Shown: positions 41,686 to 49,351 of the stretch, piece after piece | Numbering within the stretch: position 1 is the first letter of the stretch | Layout: each line of letters begins with the position of its first letter | Origin: QYOJ01 sp964616825 | GTDB lineage: Bacteria; Bacteroidota; Bacteroidia; Bacteroidales; FEN-979 | Direction of reading: 5' to 3' | Assembly: GCA_964616825.1 (NCBI GenBank) | Contig: CAZTSX010000011.1 | Coordinates: 35,148 to 99,147 of the forward strand | Length of the DNA stretch: 64,000 bases | Position numbers and translations under genes: made by a program | The notes under the pieces: model-generated | Database searches by the model: none | What the model was told of the DNA's origin: nothing | What the model saw: the letters and a program-made list of their open reading frames with translations, nothing else

Positions 41686-42378
41686 ATGACTAAAATCCAG
41701 GAGTCGGAGAGTTGTTATAATTGCAATCACCATTCTTCCATTTTCAAAAATCTGACTGCAGAAGAGTTGGACCAGATTAACCTGAACCGATATACGGTTA
41801 ATTTCAAAGCTGGAGAAACTCTTTTTAAACAAGGAACTCCATCACCCCATTTCGTTTGCCTGACCAAAGGATTGGTTAAGCTATATATAGAAGGATATGG
41901 AAAAAACCTGATCCTCTCAATGGTTAAGCCGATTGATTATATTTTAGGCCCGGGTGTTTATGCAGATAACCGTCACTACTATTCAGCGATTGCTGTGGAG
42001 GATTCTGTTGCTTGTTTGGTCGATGTAAATATCTTCAAGAAGCTGATAAGACAGAATACTGATTTTGCTGAAGAGTTCATCAAGCGTACAGCCCATCAAT
42101 CGATTTATCATTTCGACCAGATGGTCAGTCTGACCCAAAAACAGATGCCAGGGCGCATTGCTGATGTACTCTTTTATCTTCGTGAACAAATTTATTCTGT
42201 AAATCCTTTTGAAATAACCATTTCCCGACAAGATCTTGCCGATCTTTCCGGGATGTCTAAAGAGAGTACGATCCGTATTTTGAAAGAGTTGAAAGAGGAA
42301 GGCATTCTCAGTATCAATGGAAGCATTATTGAGATTCTCAACGAGAAACAATTGCGTCAAATTAGTCAAACTGGTTAG
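41686..42378 (+). CDS. Crp/Fnr family transcriptional regulator
   Basis: The 230-residue protein has a cyclic-nucleotide-binding-like beta roll (about 20-140, with FKAGETLFKQGTPSPHFVCL) and a C-terminal winged helix (about 175-225: ISRQDLADLSGMSKESTIRI). The recognition helix keeps the E-x3-R pattern (ESTIR) used by CRP and FNR to read TGA half-sites. The N-terminus has ESCYNCNHHSSIF: two cysteines (10 and 13), with Ser where a third FNR cluster cysteine might be; others are Cys58 and Cys110. Oxygen or NO sensing is possible but not proven. Tandem FNR-like boxes precede both this gene and the adjacent cytochrome operon. Confidence 0.92.
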   Translation: MTKIQESESCYNCNHHSSIFKNLTAEELDQINLNRYTVNFKAGETLFKQGTPSPHFVCLTKGLVKLYIEGYGKNLILSMVKPIDYILGPGVYADNRHYYSAIAVEDSVACLVDVNIFKKLIRQNTDFAEEFIKRTAHQSIYHFDQMVSLTQKQMPGRIADVLFYLREQIYSVNPFEITISRQDLADLSGMSKESTIRILKELKEEGILSINGSIIEILNEKQLRQISQTG

Positions 42379-42437
42379 TTAATCGTTGGTTTTCAGGCTT
42401 TTATTTGTTATTTCAGAAATAATTTTTACTTCTCGTT

Positions 42438-42473
42438 TTGATCTATATCATTCAGATTACTGATCTGTGTCAA
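42438..42473. promoter_or_regulatory. tandem FNR-like sites upstream of the cytochrome operon
   Basis: TTGATCTATATCAT (42438-42451) matches TTGAT-N4-ATCAA at 9 of 10 bases. CTGATCTGTGTCAA (42460-42473) matches at 8 of 10. Their start points are 22 bp apart, repeating the spacing seen in front of the regulator gene. They lie about 75-120 bp upstream of the -7 box at 42550. Confidence 0.55.
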
Positions 42474-42549
42474 TTTTTATAAGACATATATCAATATCCC
42501 GATGTATATATCTCACCAATTTGTGAATCAACTAACACGACGAACTTCT

Positions 42550-42557
42550 TAATTTTG
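42550..42557 (+). promoter_or_regulatory. -7 box for the cytochrome operon
   Basis: TAATTTTG matches TAnnTTTG, with a leader of about 75 nt before the ATG at 42637. The 257-bp gap from 42379 to 42636 holds this box and the tandem FNR-like sites. Confidence 0.45.
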
Positions 42558-42636
42558 CTTTCACATGAAATGCCTATACCTGTTTCTGTTTTTTAAATAA
42601 TTAAAGAAAACGAATATTAACAAAAACCAACACAAG

Positions 42637-43683
42637 ATGAAAAGAGTATTAACCTATTTAGCTGCAGCAGGAATGATGATTGTTGTTGCAGGTTTAATGT
42701 TTAGCTGTACCAAAGAAGGCCCCCAGGGTCCTCCGGGAGCAGCTGGTGCTGATGGTACTGATGGCAAGGATGCCAATGCCACCTGTACACAGTGCCACAA
42801 TTTCTCTGAAGAGATTGTTGCTAGGATCGTACAGTACAATGCTTCTGGTCATGGAACAGGCATGACTTTCGAAAGAAATGGTGTAGATTGCGCGCCTTGC
42901 CACACCAGCCAGGGTTTCAAAGAGGTTCTTGCCACTGGAGCCGATACTACTACTGCTCCCATTCCGAATCCAGTTGGAACTGGATGCCGGACGTGTCATA
43001 TGATTCATGATACCTATACGGCAACTGACTGGGATTTGAGAACTACTGCTCCCATTAAACTGGTCATCAATGGTGAAACTGTCGATTTAGGTGGTTCCTC
43101 TAACCTCTGCGGTAAATGTCACCAATCCAGAAAACCGAATCCTTATCCTGAGCTTGGAAAAGGAGATGTCACCATCACCTCCGGGTACTGGGGACCACAT
43201 TACGGAAGTATGGCACCTCTTTTTGCCAGCACCGGAGCGATGGAAATTCCTGGCCCTAAGCCCTATAATGTAACAAGCCAACATGCAGGTATTCCGTGTT
43301 TTACATGCCATGGTGGCGCAGCTTACGGCGCACAGGCTGGTGGTCATACCTTTTACATGGCCTTCGAGTATCATGGTTCGTCCAGAGGTAATACAGACGG
43401 AGCTTGTAAAGAATGTCACCCAGACATCGTCAAATACAGCTTCGACTATAGGGGTGTACAGACCGAAATTAAAGATCTCCTTACAATGCTGGAAGATCAG
43501 CTTATTGCCGATAGCCTGATTGATGAAACGTTTCACGTCATTCCAGGGACCTATCCGGCTGAAACTGCAGGTATTGTGATGAACTATCTATTGATCCATT
43601 ACGATCATAGCCTTGGTATTCACAACTCCCACTATACAGAGGCCGTACTCGTAAATTCATACGAAGCACTTATTGCCAAATAA
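42637..43683 (+). CDS. six-heme c-type cytochrome lipoprotein with collagen-like stalk
   Basis: The 348-residue protein starts with a lipoprotein signal peptide ending at Cys24 (GLMFSC). Six Gly-X-Y triplets follow (GPQGPPGAAGADGTDGKD), a short collagen-like stalk. The body carries six CxxCH heme-binding motifs in order: CTQCH, CAPCH, CRTCH, CGKCH, CFTCH and CKECH. It should be a lipid-anchored, probably outer-membrane, electron-transfer or terminal reductase protein. I do not recognise a characterised reductase family. It is first in a seven-gene module behind FNR-like sites and is followed by a strong terminator that may reduce downstream expression. Confidence 0.88.
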   Translation: MKRVLTYLAAAGMMIVVAGLMFSCTKEGPQGPPGAAGADGTDGKDANATCTQCHNFSEEIVARIVQYNASGHGTGMTFERNGVDCAPCHTSQGFKEVLATGADTTTAPIPNPVGTGCRTCHMIHDTYTATDWDLRTTAPIKLVINGETVDLGGSSNLCGKCHQSRKPNPYPELGKGDVTITSGYWGPHYGSMAPLFASTGAMEIPGPKPYNVTSQHAGIPCFTCHGGAAYGAQAGGHTFYMAFEYHGSSRGNTDGACKECHPDIVKYSFDYRGVQTEIKDLLTMLEDQLIADSLIDETFHVIPGTYPAETAGIVMNYLLIHYDHSLGIHNSHYTEAVLVNSYEALIAK

Positions 43684-43700
43684 ATCACATTTCAATGATA

Positions 43701-43737
43701 AAAAGGCTTCAGAATGTAATCTGAAGCCTTTTTTTTT
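43701..43737 (+). terminator. rho-independent terminator
   Basis: AAAAGGCTTCAG and CTGAAGCCTTTT form a perfect 12-bp stem around an 8-nt loop, followed by a run of T residues. It lies 18 bp after the stop of the six-heme cytochrome gene. It would end or attenuate transcription between that gene and the next cytochrome gene. Confidence 0.9.
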
Positions 43738-43779
43738 ATCTTTGCCACTTAATACCTTACTTACAAAAACCATTTCATT

Positions 43780-44151
43780 ATGCACAAGAGGAAATTTTTA
43801 TATGTTGTCATACTTATGGTTGGTATGATTGTGCTTTTTTCTTGCGAATACGAGAAAATCACGATTGATGCTCCGGACCCTACAATTCCTGTTTCCTATT
43901 CCGGTGACATCATGCCTATCTGGGATAAAGGGTGTGTTGGCTGTCATCCTACAGGGGGGCCTCCTCCGGATCTGACTCCAGCTAACTCTTATAATTCTTT
44001 GTTTTCCGGGGGATTTGTTGATACATTAGTTCCCGATCAAAGCATTATTTACACCTGCATGATATCTGGAGGATCTATGTCTGCATATGCCAACGCCCAG
44101 GAAGCCGGCCTTGTATTGACCTGGATCACACAGGGTGCCAAGAATGATTAA
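43780..44151 (+). CDS. single-heme cytochrome c lipoprotein
   Basis: This 123-residue protein has a lipoprotein signal peptide ending at Cys22 (GMIVLFSC), then VSYSGDIMPIWDKGCVGCHP with one CxxCH motif. A Met-containing segment near the end (CMISGGSMSAYANAQEAGLV) could supply the axial heme ligand. The IMPIW..CxxCH pattern is typical of small cytochromes in Bacteroidota that accompany larger respiratory systems. It probably passes electrons at the periplasmic face of a membrane. Its stop lies close before the DUF5777 gene. Confidence 0.85.
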   Translation: MHKRKFLYVVILMVGMIVLFSCEYEKITIDAPDPTIPVSYSGDIMPIWDKGCVGCHPTGGPPPDLTPANSYNSLFSGGFVDTLVPDQSIIYTCMISGGSMSAYANAQEAGLVLTWITQGAKND

Positions 44152-44182
44152 TCGTTTTCGTTTTACTTTAAAAAAATTGAAC

Positions 44183-45103
44183 ATGATCACAACAGTACAT
44201 ATAAGAAAAAGTGTCTTTCTCTTTATCCTCTTGTTTATTTGTTCTGGCATGGTTTCCGGACAAGAGACAGAGGGCGAGGAAAAAGAGAGAAAACCTCTAC
44301 AGCGGAATGCGTTCGAAAGTGGACTATTCATGGACGATCAAACCGTGCAAACTTTTCCTTCAAACACACTTGAGTTTGTGTTGCAGCACCGGTTTGGAAC
44401 CATCCAGAATGCATTTACAGATCTCTTCGGGATCTGGGGAGCCAGCAACATCCGGATGGGATTAAACTACAGCATCACCGATAACCTGGCAATCGGGTTC
44501 GGGACCACGAAAAATAAGCGATACCAGGATCTCTCCCTGAAATACACTTTCTTTCGGCAACGCAAAGACGGTGGTTTCCCGCTAACCATCGGTTATTATG
44601 GAAATGTAGCCCTGAATGCGACAAACAAATCCAATTTCGGAAATGATTACGCGTTTATCGACCGCCTTTCCTATTATCATGAACTGATGTTTGCCCGTCG
44701 TTTCACACGGAATTTATCAATGCAGCTCGGCTTCTCTTTTGTGCATTATAATAAGGTGGATACAACCATTAAGAACGATGCATTTTCCATTTCGGCAATC
44801 GGAAGGATCAGGGTAAGTCCGCAAACCTCAATCACCTTGAGCTACGAACAACCTCTGATGCTTGGTTACGATACACCATTCATCCTGAAATATGGACAAA
44901 AAGGGATCTACTACGGCCCGAATTCACCTATTCCGAATGTCGGAATAGGTGTCGAGGTCGCCACCTCTACCCATGCCTTCCATATTTTCCTCTCTGCCGG
45001 GCAGGGTATCTTGCCTCAGGATATCGTGATGTATAACCAGAATGATTTCTTCAACGGAGAAATTATCATCGGATTTAACATGACCCGACTATGGAATTTC
45101 TAG
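44183..45103 (+). CDS. DUF5777 family beta-barrel protein
   Basis: The start MITTVHIRKSVFLFILLFIC gives a signal peptide ending near GMVSGQ. The mature part shows alternating amphipathic strands (LEFVLQHRFGTIQN, NIRMGLNYSITDNLAIGFGT, RRFTRNLSMQLGFSFVHYNK) and ends in a strand closing with Trp-Asn-Phe, as outer-membrane beta barrels do. It matches what I know as DUF5777. Function is unknown. Sitting between cytochrome lipoproteins, it could be the outer-membrane component of an electron conduit, which is an inference. An upstream ATG at 44144 is possible but adds a non-signal-like extension. Confidence 0.78.
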   Translation: MITTVHIRKSVFLFILLFICSGMVSGQETEGEEKERKPLQRNAFESGLFMDDQTVQTFPSNTLEFVLQHRFGTIQNAFTDLFGIWGASNIRMGLNYSITDNLAIGFGTTKNKRYQDLSLKYTFFRQRKDGGFPLTIGYYGNVALNATNKSNFGNDYAFIDRLSYYHELMFARRFTRNLSMQLGFSFVHYNKVDTTIKNDAFSISAIGRIRVSPQTSITLSYEQPLMLGYDTPFILKYGQKGIYYGPNSPIPNVGIGVEVATSTHAFHIFLSAGQGILPQDIVMYNQNDFFNGEIIIGFNMTRLWNF

Positions 45104-45158
45104 GGAAATTAATCAACTGAAAAACAAACCATTACTATTAACCATAAAATTAACTATC

Positions 45159-45581
45159 ATGAAAACAATGCTTAAAACAGTAACCCTCATCAGCGGGTTC
45201 ATTTTTGTGCTCATCTTTCTGGCAGCCAATTATACACAGGCCCAGGACACAAAACCATGGGATATTCCCGCCAAATACAAGGCGATGAAAAGCACCGTAA
45301 AAGCCGGTGATAAAGAAGCGCTTGCTGACGGAAAGATGATGTGGTCAAAATACTGCAAATCATGCCACGGCAGCAAAGGACTGGGTGACGGCCCGAAATC
45401 AGCCATGCTGAAAACCTTCCCCGGTGATTTCTCCACCGCTGCATTTCAGAAAAATAGTGACGGGGCAATCTACTACATGTCATTTGTCGGCCGGGATGAG
45501 ATGCCTAATTTCGAAAAGAAGATCACCAGTGAATCCGACCGCTGGGCGCTTGTAGCCTATATGCGTAAAATGGGGAAATAA
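45159..45581 (+). CDS. periplasmic cytochrome c
   Basis: This 140-residue protein has a signal peptide (about 1-28, VTLISGFIFVLIFLAANYTQ) and one class I heme site, KYCKSCHGSKGLGDGPKSAM. The later GRDEMPNFEKKI supplies a Met likely to be the sixth heme ligand. It is a soluble periplasmic electron carrier of the usual size. In the module it could link the iron-sulfur/NrfD complex to the outer-membrane cytochromes. A hairpin followed by T residues lies after the stop. Confidence 0.9.
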   Translation: MKTMLKTVTLISGFIFVLIFLAANYTQAQDTKPWDIPAKYKAMKSTVKAGDKEALADGKMMWSKYCKSCHGSKGLGDGPKSAMLKTFPGDFSTAAFQKNSDGAIYYMSFVGRDEMPNFEKKITSESDRWALVAYMRKMGK

Positions 45582-45608
45582 CTGATTTTCGATTTATGAA
45601 ATAAATAA

Positions 45609-45644
45609 AGGGTGCTGACGTCGACTTTTCGTGAGCGCCCTTTT
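45609..45644 (+). terminator. possible terminator or attenuator
   Basis: AGGGTGCT (45609-45616) pairs with AGCGCCCT (45634-45641), including one G-T pair, around a 17-nt loop that can pair further; TTT follows. It lies between the cytochrome c gene and the iron-sulfur gene and is weaker than the terminator at 43701. Confidence 0.5.
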
Positions 45645-45671
45645 CTTTGATATCCTAAAAATTCAATCCTT

Positions 45672-46640
45672 GTGAAAAAAAAACCTGAGAACAACCCGAA
45701 AAAGAGTACACGACGGGATTTCCTGAAAAAAAGTCTGGCTACAGGTGCCGGAATAGCTGCAACAGGTGGCCTGGTTTCGGCATACCTGGATACAAGTGCA
45801 GCTGAATCGGGAGAGACGGTGAAGGTGCTTTCTACCGATGGCGAGATCATTGAAGTTGACAAAGCTCACATTCGATATCCCCGAGTCTCCAGAAAAGAGG
45901 CACGGGAGGGAATTCCCGGTAAAAAGTTCGTTATGGTTATCGACCTGGCACGATGCAAAAATGCCAGGGCTTGTGTGGAAAAATGCCAGGAAGGACACCA
46001 TCTTCCCAAAAGCCAGGAGTTCATTAAGATTTACCTTCTCCAGGATACTGAAAACACAGCGCCATACTGGTTTCCTAAGCCCTGTTTTCAATGCGACAAT
46101 CCACTTTGCGTTAGCGTATGTCCGGTGGGTGCTACCTATAAACGGTCTGACGGAATTGTCCTGATCGATTCTGTCCGGTGCATCGGGTGTAAATTCTGTA
46201 TCACAGGTTGTCCCTATTCTACCCGTGTATTTGCCTGGAGTGATTACCCTGAGTATGATGAAGATACACAGCCATACTCACCTGAATCAAGTAGTCCCGG
46301 ATTAGAAGGGACAGTCTCTAAGTGTGATTTCTGCCCTGATCTTATTCGTGTTGGTAAGCTTCCTTATTGCGTTGCAGCTTGTCCGATGGGCGTAATCTAT
46401 TTCGGTGATATCGAGGAAGATGTAGTGACCAATGGATCCGAGACCTATCAATTCAGTGAGTTGATCCGTGATCGCGGAGGCTATCGCTACCTTGAGGTCC
46501 TGGGCACCCGCCCCAGTGTTTACTACCTGCCGCCTGTTGAACGACAGTTTCCGGTAGATCGCGGTTTTGACGGTCTCGACGAGGAGGTCAGATCCCGATA
46601 CGACAATACGCCTTATGTTAAGAAACAAAAGATGAGATAA
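45672..46640 (+). CDS. Tat-exported 4Fe-4S electron-transfer subunit
   Basis: This 322-residue protein begins at GTG and carries a Tat signal (STRRDFLKKSLATGAG), so it is exported folded. Four cysteine clusters follow: RCKNARACVEKCQEGHH, CFQCDNPLCVSVCPVG, CIGCKFCITGCPYS, and CDFCPDLIRVGKLPYC with VAACP. In the first cluster the usual second Cys is Ala, leaving three Cys, so it may hold a 3Fe-4S centre. The protein resembles DsrO/NrfC/HybA-type subunits, which accept electrons from an NrfD-type quinol subunit. That partner gene starts 2 bp downstream. Confidence 0.92.
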   Translation: MKKKPENNPKKSTRRDFLKKSLATGAGIAATGGLVSAYLDTSAAESGETVKVLSTDGEIIEVDKAHIRYPRVSRKEAREGIPGKKFVMVIDLARCKNARACVEKCQEGHHLPKSQEFIKIYLLQDTENTAPYWFPKPCFQCDNPLCVSVCPVGATYKRSDGIVLIDSVRCIGCKFCITGCPYSTRVFAWSDYPEYDEDTQPYSPESSSPGLEGTVSKCDFCPDLIRVGKLPYCVAACPMGVIYFGDIEEDVVTNGSETYQFSELIRDRGGYRYLEVLGTRPSVYYLPPVERQFPVDRGFDGLDEEVRSRYDNTPYVKKQKMR

Positions 46641-46642
46641 CT

Positions 46643-47959
46643 ATGGCAAACGATAAACAACCAAGCTTACTCGAAGAGTTCATCCCGCAGATTGAAAGAA
46701 CCAGCTTCATCCAGGCAATATGGATCTTTTTCCTGCTTGCCGTGATTGCGCTGGGATTTTACGCTCTCTATCTTCAGATCGCCGAAGGTCATGCTGTTAC
46801 TGGAATGCGTGACAACGTGGTTTGGGGGATCTACATCGTGAATTTCATCTTCTTCATGGGCGTCAGTTATGCCGGTGCATTAATCTCAGGCACGCTACAT
46901 CTTTTCCGGGCGGAATGGCGCAAGCCGATTATCCGGATGGCTGAGTTCATCACCATCATTGCCCTGCTGATCGGCCCCATCTACATTCTTTTATGCATCG
47001 GAAGGCTCGACCGGCTTCAATACCTTGTGATATACGGACGTATTCAGTCTCCGATTACCTGGGACGTCATCGCGATCGCAACAGACATCGTTGGCTGTTT
47101 TATCTTCCTCTACCTGGCAATTCTGAGGGATCTCTCTGCCATCCGTGATTACCAAGACGCTAAAATCCCTAATTGGAAACGAAAGATGTACCATATCCTG
47201 GCTCTTGGTTATCAAGGGTTGCCCGAGCAAAAAAAGCGGCTTCACAAAGCAACAGACATCATGGCCGGGATGGTCATAGCGATTGCTGTGATCGTTTATT
47301 CCGTGCTGGCCTGGATCTTTAGTGTGACTCTCCAGCCCGGGTGGCACAGTACAATCTTCGGTCCCTATTTTGTGATCGCAGCTGTATTTTCCGGTTGTGG
47401 TGTATTGATCGTTGTGATGTGGCTATTCAGGAAAATATACCACCTTGAAAAATACATCACACGAAAACATTTTGTCAATGTGGGTGTAATCCAGCTGGTC
47501 CTGGCAGCGCTATTCGGATACTTTACTTTCAGCGATTACCTTACAAAATGGTACGGATCGGAGAGAAATGATGAGTTGCTGATTAGCCTGCTCTTTGATG
47601 AATATTTCTGGCTCTTTATTCTCTCCAATTACGTTGGCGTATTGTTTCCCATGATCGTAGTTGGAATACCCAAACTCAGGACTATAGGCAACATCACTAT
47701 TTCAGCGGTTGTTGTTATCCTGGCATTGTGGATCAACCGTTACCTGATCGTTATACCTACCCTGGAGTCACCTTACCTGCCGATCCAGGATTCAAGAACG
47801 GAATGGATGTTCTACAATGCGACATGGATTGAATGGGCGCTTTCAGCTTCAGGTGTGGCTTTCTTTGCCCTGATGATGACGATCGGCTCAAAGATCATAC
47901 CGATCATTAACGTCAGCGAAATGGAAGATAAACCTGTTCCTGAAGAAGAAATCCTTTAA
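46643..47959 (+). CDS. NrfD/PsrC-type membrane quinol dehydrogenase subunit
   Basis: This 438-residue integral membrane protein has about ten helices. NrfD-family markers are MRDNVVWGIYIVNFIFFMGV, the SYAGALISGTLHLFRAEWRK loop and IGRLDRLQYLVIYGRIQSP. Subunits of this type oxidise menaquinol or reduce menaquinone and pass electrons to or from the partner iron-sulfur protein. It binds no heme. It starts 2 bp after the iron-sulfur gene. Similar FeS/NrfD pairs occur in Nrf, Dsr, Qrc, Act and Cbc complexes; no catalytic subunit of those complexes is found here. Confidence 0.92.
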   Translation: MANDKQPSLLEEFIPQIERTSFIQAIWIFFLLAVIALGFYALYLQIAEGHAVTGMRDNVVWGIYIVNFIFFMGVSYAGALISGTLHLFRAEWRKPIIRMAEFITIIALLIGPIYILLCIGRLDRLQYLVIYGRIQSPITWDVIAIATDIVGCFIFLYLAILRDLSAIRDYQDAKIPNWKRKMYHILALGYQGLPEQKKRLHKATDIMAGMVIAIAVIVYSVLAWIFSVTLQPGWHSTIFGPYFVIAAVFSGCGVLIVVMWLFRKIYHLEKYITRKHFVNVGVIQLVLAALFGYFTFSDYLTKWYGSERNDELLISLLFDEYFWLFILSNYVGVLFPMIVVGIPKLRTIGNITISAVVVILALWINRYLIVIPTLESPYLPIQDSRTEWMFYNATWIEWALSASGVAFFALMMTIGSKIIPIINVSEMEDKPVPEEEIL

Positions 47960-47991
47960 GAATCATTGTCAAACCTGATTAGTTCAGATAC

Positions 47992-48891
47992 ATGAAAAAG
48001 ATAAAAATAGCCTATTTCTTATGGATGGTTACAATCCTGATGCTTCTTGTTCCGACTCTGTCAGCCCAGAAAGATAATGAACCTGAGGAAGTTAGTTCGG
48101 TTGGCACATATCTCAATTTTTCAACACTCTACTCATCTAACGATAGTGTCGAGCTATCTGCCAAGCTCTCTATCCGCAGAGGCAGAACCTTTATTGAGCT
48201 TCAGAATGCGCCTGTAACCTTTTCGGTATTCAACGGAACGGAACACCTTGATCTGTGTGAAGTTGTAACAGATTCAACAGGTTTTGCCCGGCTTACCATA
48301 CCGTTAACTCCTTTCCTGCCTGCCGATGATGAGGGGTTAATTTCATATCAGGCAGACTTTCAGGGAACTGATAAATATGACGCTTCTTCGGAAGTTTTCA
48401 TGTCGAAACCAGCATCCCTGAAAGTTTCCTTTTTCGAAGAGGATTCAATCAAGTATATCCGTGTTACCGGGATGCAATTTAATCCCTCAGGGGAGATGGA
48501 ACCCATCGCTGAAGAATCCGTTTACCTTTTTGTTCCCAGTCTGTTCCGGCCACTGCCTATAGGTGATATTTGGCTGGACGAAGAGGGGACTGGGTTTGTG
48601 GATTTTCCACCTACAATCATTGGCGATTCTACAGGTCAAATTCTGGTTATTGCCAGAATCGATGAGCATGACCTGTATGGTTTTGTCAAGGGAGAAGCAT
48701 GGTCTTCCTGGGCCATTCCAAAATATTTTTTAGCTGAGGAAAAACCGACTCGTACACTCTGGACACCTATAGCTCCTTTATGGATGATCATTACACTGAT
48801 TATCTTGCTTGCAGGAGTATGGGGCCACTATATCTATGCGATCATCGAGTTGGTGACAATCAAGCGTATCGCAAAAGAGAACGAGTACTAA
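47992..48891 (+). CDS. periplasmic membrane-anchored protein of the cytochrome module
   Basis: The 299-residue protein has a signal peptide (YFLWMVTILMLLVPTLSAQ), a periplasmic beta-rich region with two or more Ig-like halves (SVELSAKLSIRRGRTFIELQ; ASLKVSFFEEDSIKYIRVTG) and a C-terminal helix (PLWMIITLIILLAGVWGHYI) ending in a short basic tail. No cofactor motif is visible. I do not recognise the family. Its place 32 bp after nrfD suggests an accessory or assembly subunit that sits over the membrane complex. Confidence 0.75.
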   Translation: MKKIKIAYFLWMVTILMLLVPTLSAQKDNEPEEVSSVGTYLNFSTLYSSNDSVELSAKLSIRRGRTFIELQNAPVTFSVFNGTEHLDLCEVVTDSTGFARLTIPLTPFLPADDEGLISYQADFQGTDKYDASSEVFMSKPASLKVSFFEEDSIKYIRVTGMQFNPSGEMEPIAEESVYLFVPSLFRPLPIGDIWLDEEGTGFVDFPPTIIGDSTGQILVIARIDEHDLYGFVKGEAWSSWAIPKYFLAEEKPTRTLWTPIAPLWMIITLIILLAGVWGHYIYAIIELVTIKRIAKENEY

Positions 48892-48926
48892 CCAATTCTT
48901 CTTTTCTGGTAAGGAATATTTCTTTG

Positions 48927-48934
48927 TAGCTTTG
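48927..48934 (+). promoter_or_regulatory. -7 box for the riboflavin kinase-like gene
   Basis: TAGCTTTG matches TAnnTTTG and lies just 6-13 bp upstream of the first ATG (48941), which suggests a very short leader. Confidence 0.45.
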
Positions 48935-48940
48935 CTGCAA

Positions 48941-49351
48941 ATGATGTCAATGCTGTTTTCAATATCCGGACCTGTAATTCGCGGCAAACAACTGGGCCGT
49001 AAACTGGGATATCCTACAGCAAATATAAAACCTGCAAACGAATCAAACTATCATCCTTACACCGGAGTATATGCAGCCCGCATCGACATCGGGCCGGATC
49101 ACTATTTTGGGATGGCCAATATCGGATTTCGCCCCACTCTCTCAGAATCCTCATTTACCATTGAGGTCAATATCTTCGATTTCTCTAAAGATATCTATGA
49201 CAGAACTATTACCATTCACTTCCTGCAACGGACAAGAGATGAATTGAAATTCAACTCGCTCGACGAGCTTGTCGGGCAAATGGAACAGGATGAGCGGGAA
49301 ACCAGAACGATTCTCTCATCGTTTCTCAAGGCGGACTCCAACTCCCAATAA
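48941..49351 (+). CDS. stand-alone riboflavin kinase domain protein
   Basis: The protein covers only the flavokinase half of bifunctional RibF. It has GPVIRGKQLGRKLGYPTANI (the conserved G-R-x-x-G-x-P-T-A-N motif), YTGVYAARI, and GMANIGFRPTL followed by FTIEVNIFDF, which carries the catalytic Glu. It ends LDELVGQMEQDERETRTIL. No FAD synthetase (nucleotidyltransferase) domain precedes it. It should convert riboflavin to FMN if active. ATG codons at 48941, 48944 and 48950 are all possible starts. The 3' end overlaps the convergent GldH-like gene by 36 bp. Confidence 0.85.
   Translation: MMSMLFSISGPVIRGKQLGRKLGYPTANIKPANESNYHPYTGVYAARIDIGPDHYFGMANIGFRPTLSESSFTIEVNIFDFSKDIYDRTITIHFLQRTRDELKFNSLDELVGQMEQDERETRTILSSFLKADSNSQ

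Noticed and set aside
43087..43536. Minus-strand open frame of 149 codons
   Set aside because: It is antisense to the six-heme cytochrome gene, which has clear heme motifs and a signal peptide.
45663..46091. Minus-strand open frame of 142 codons
   Set aside because: It is the complement of the FeS gene; cysteines and phenylalanines come from antisense codons.
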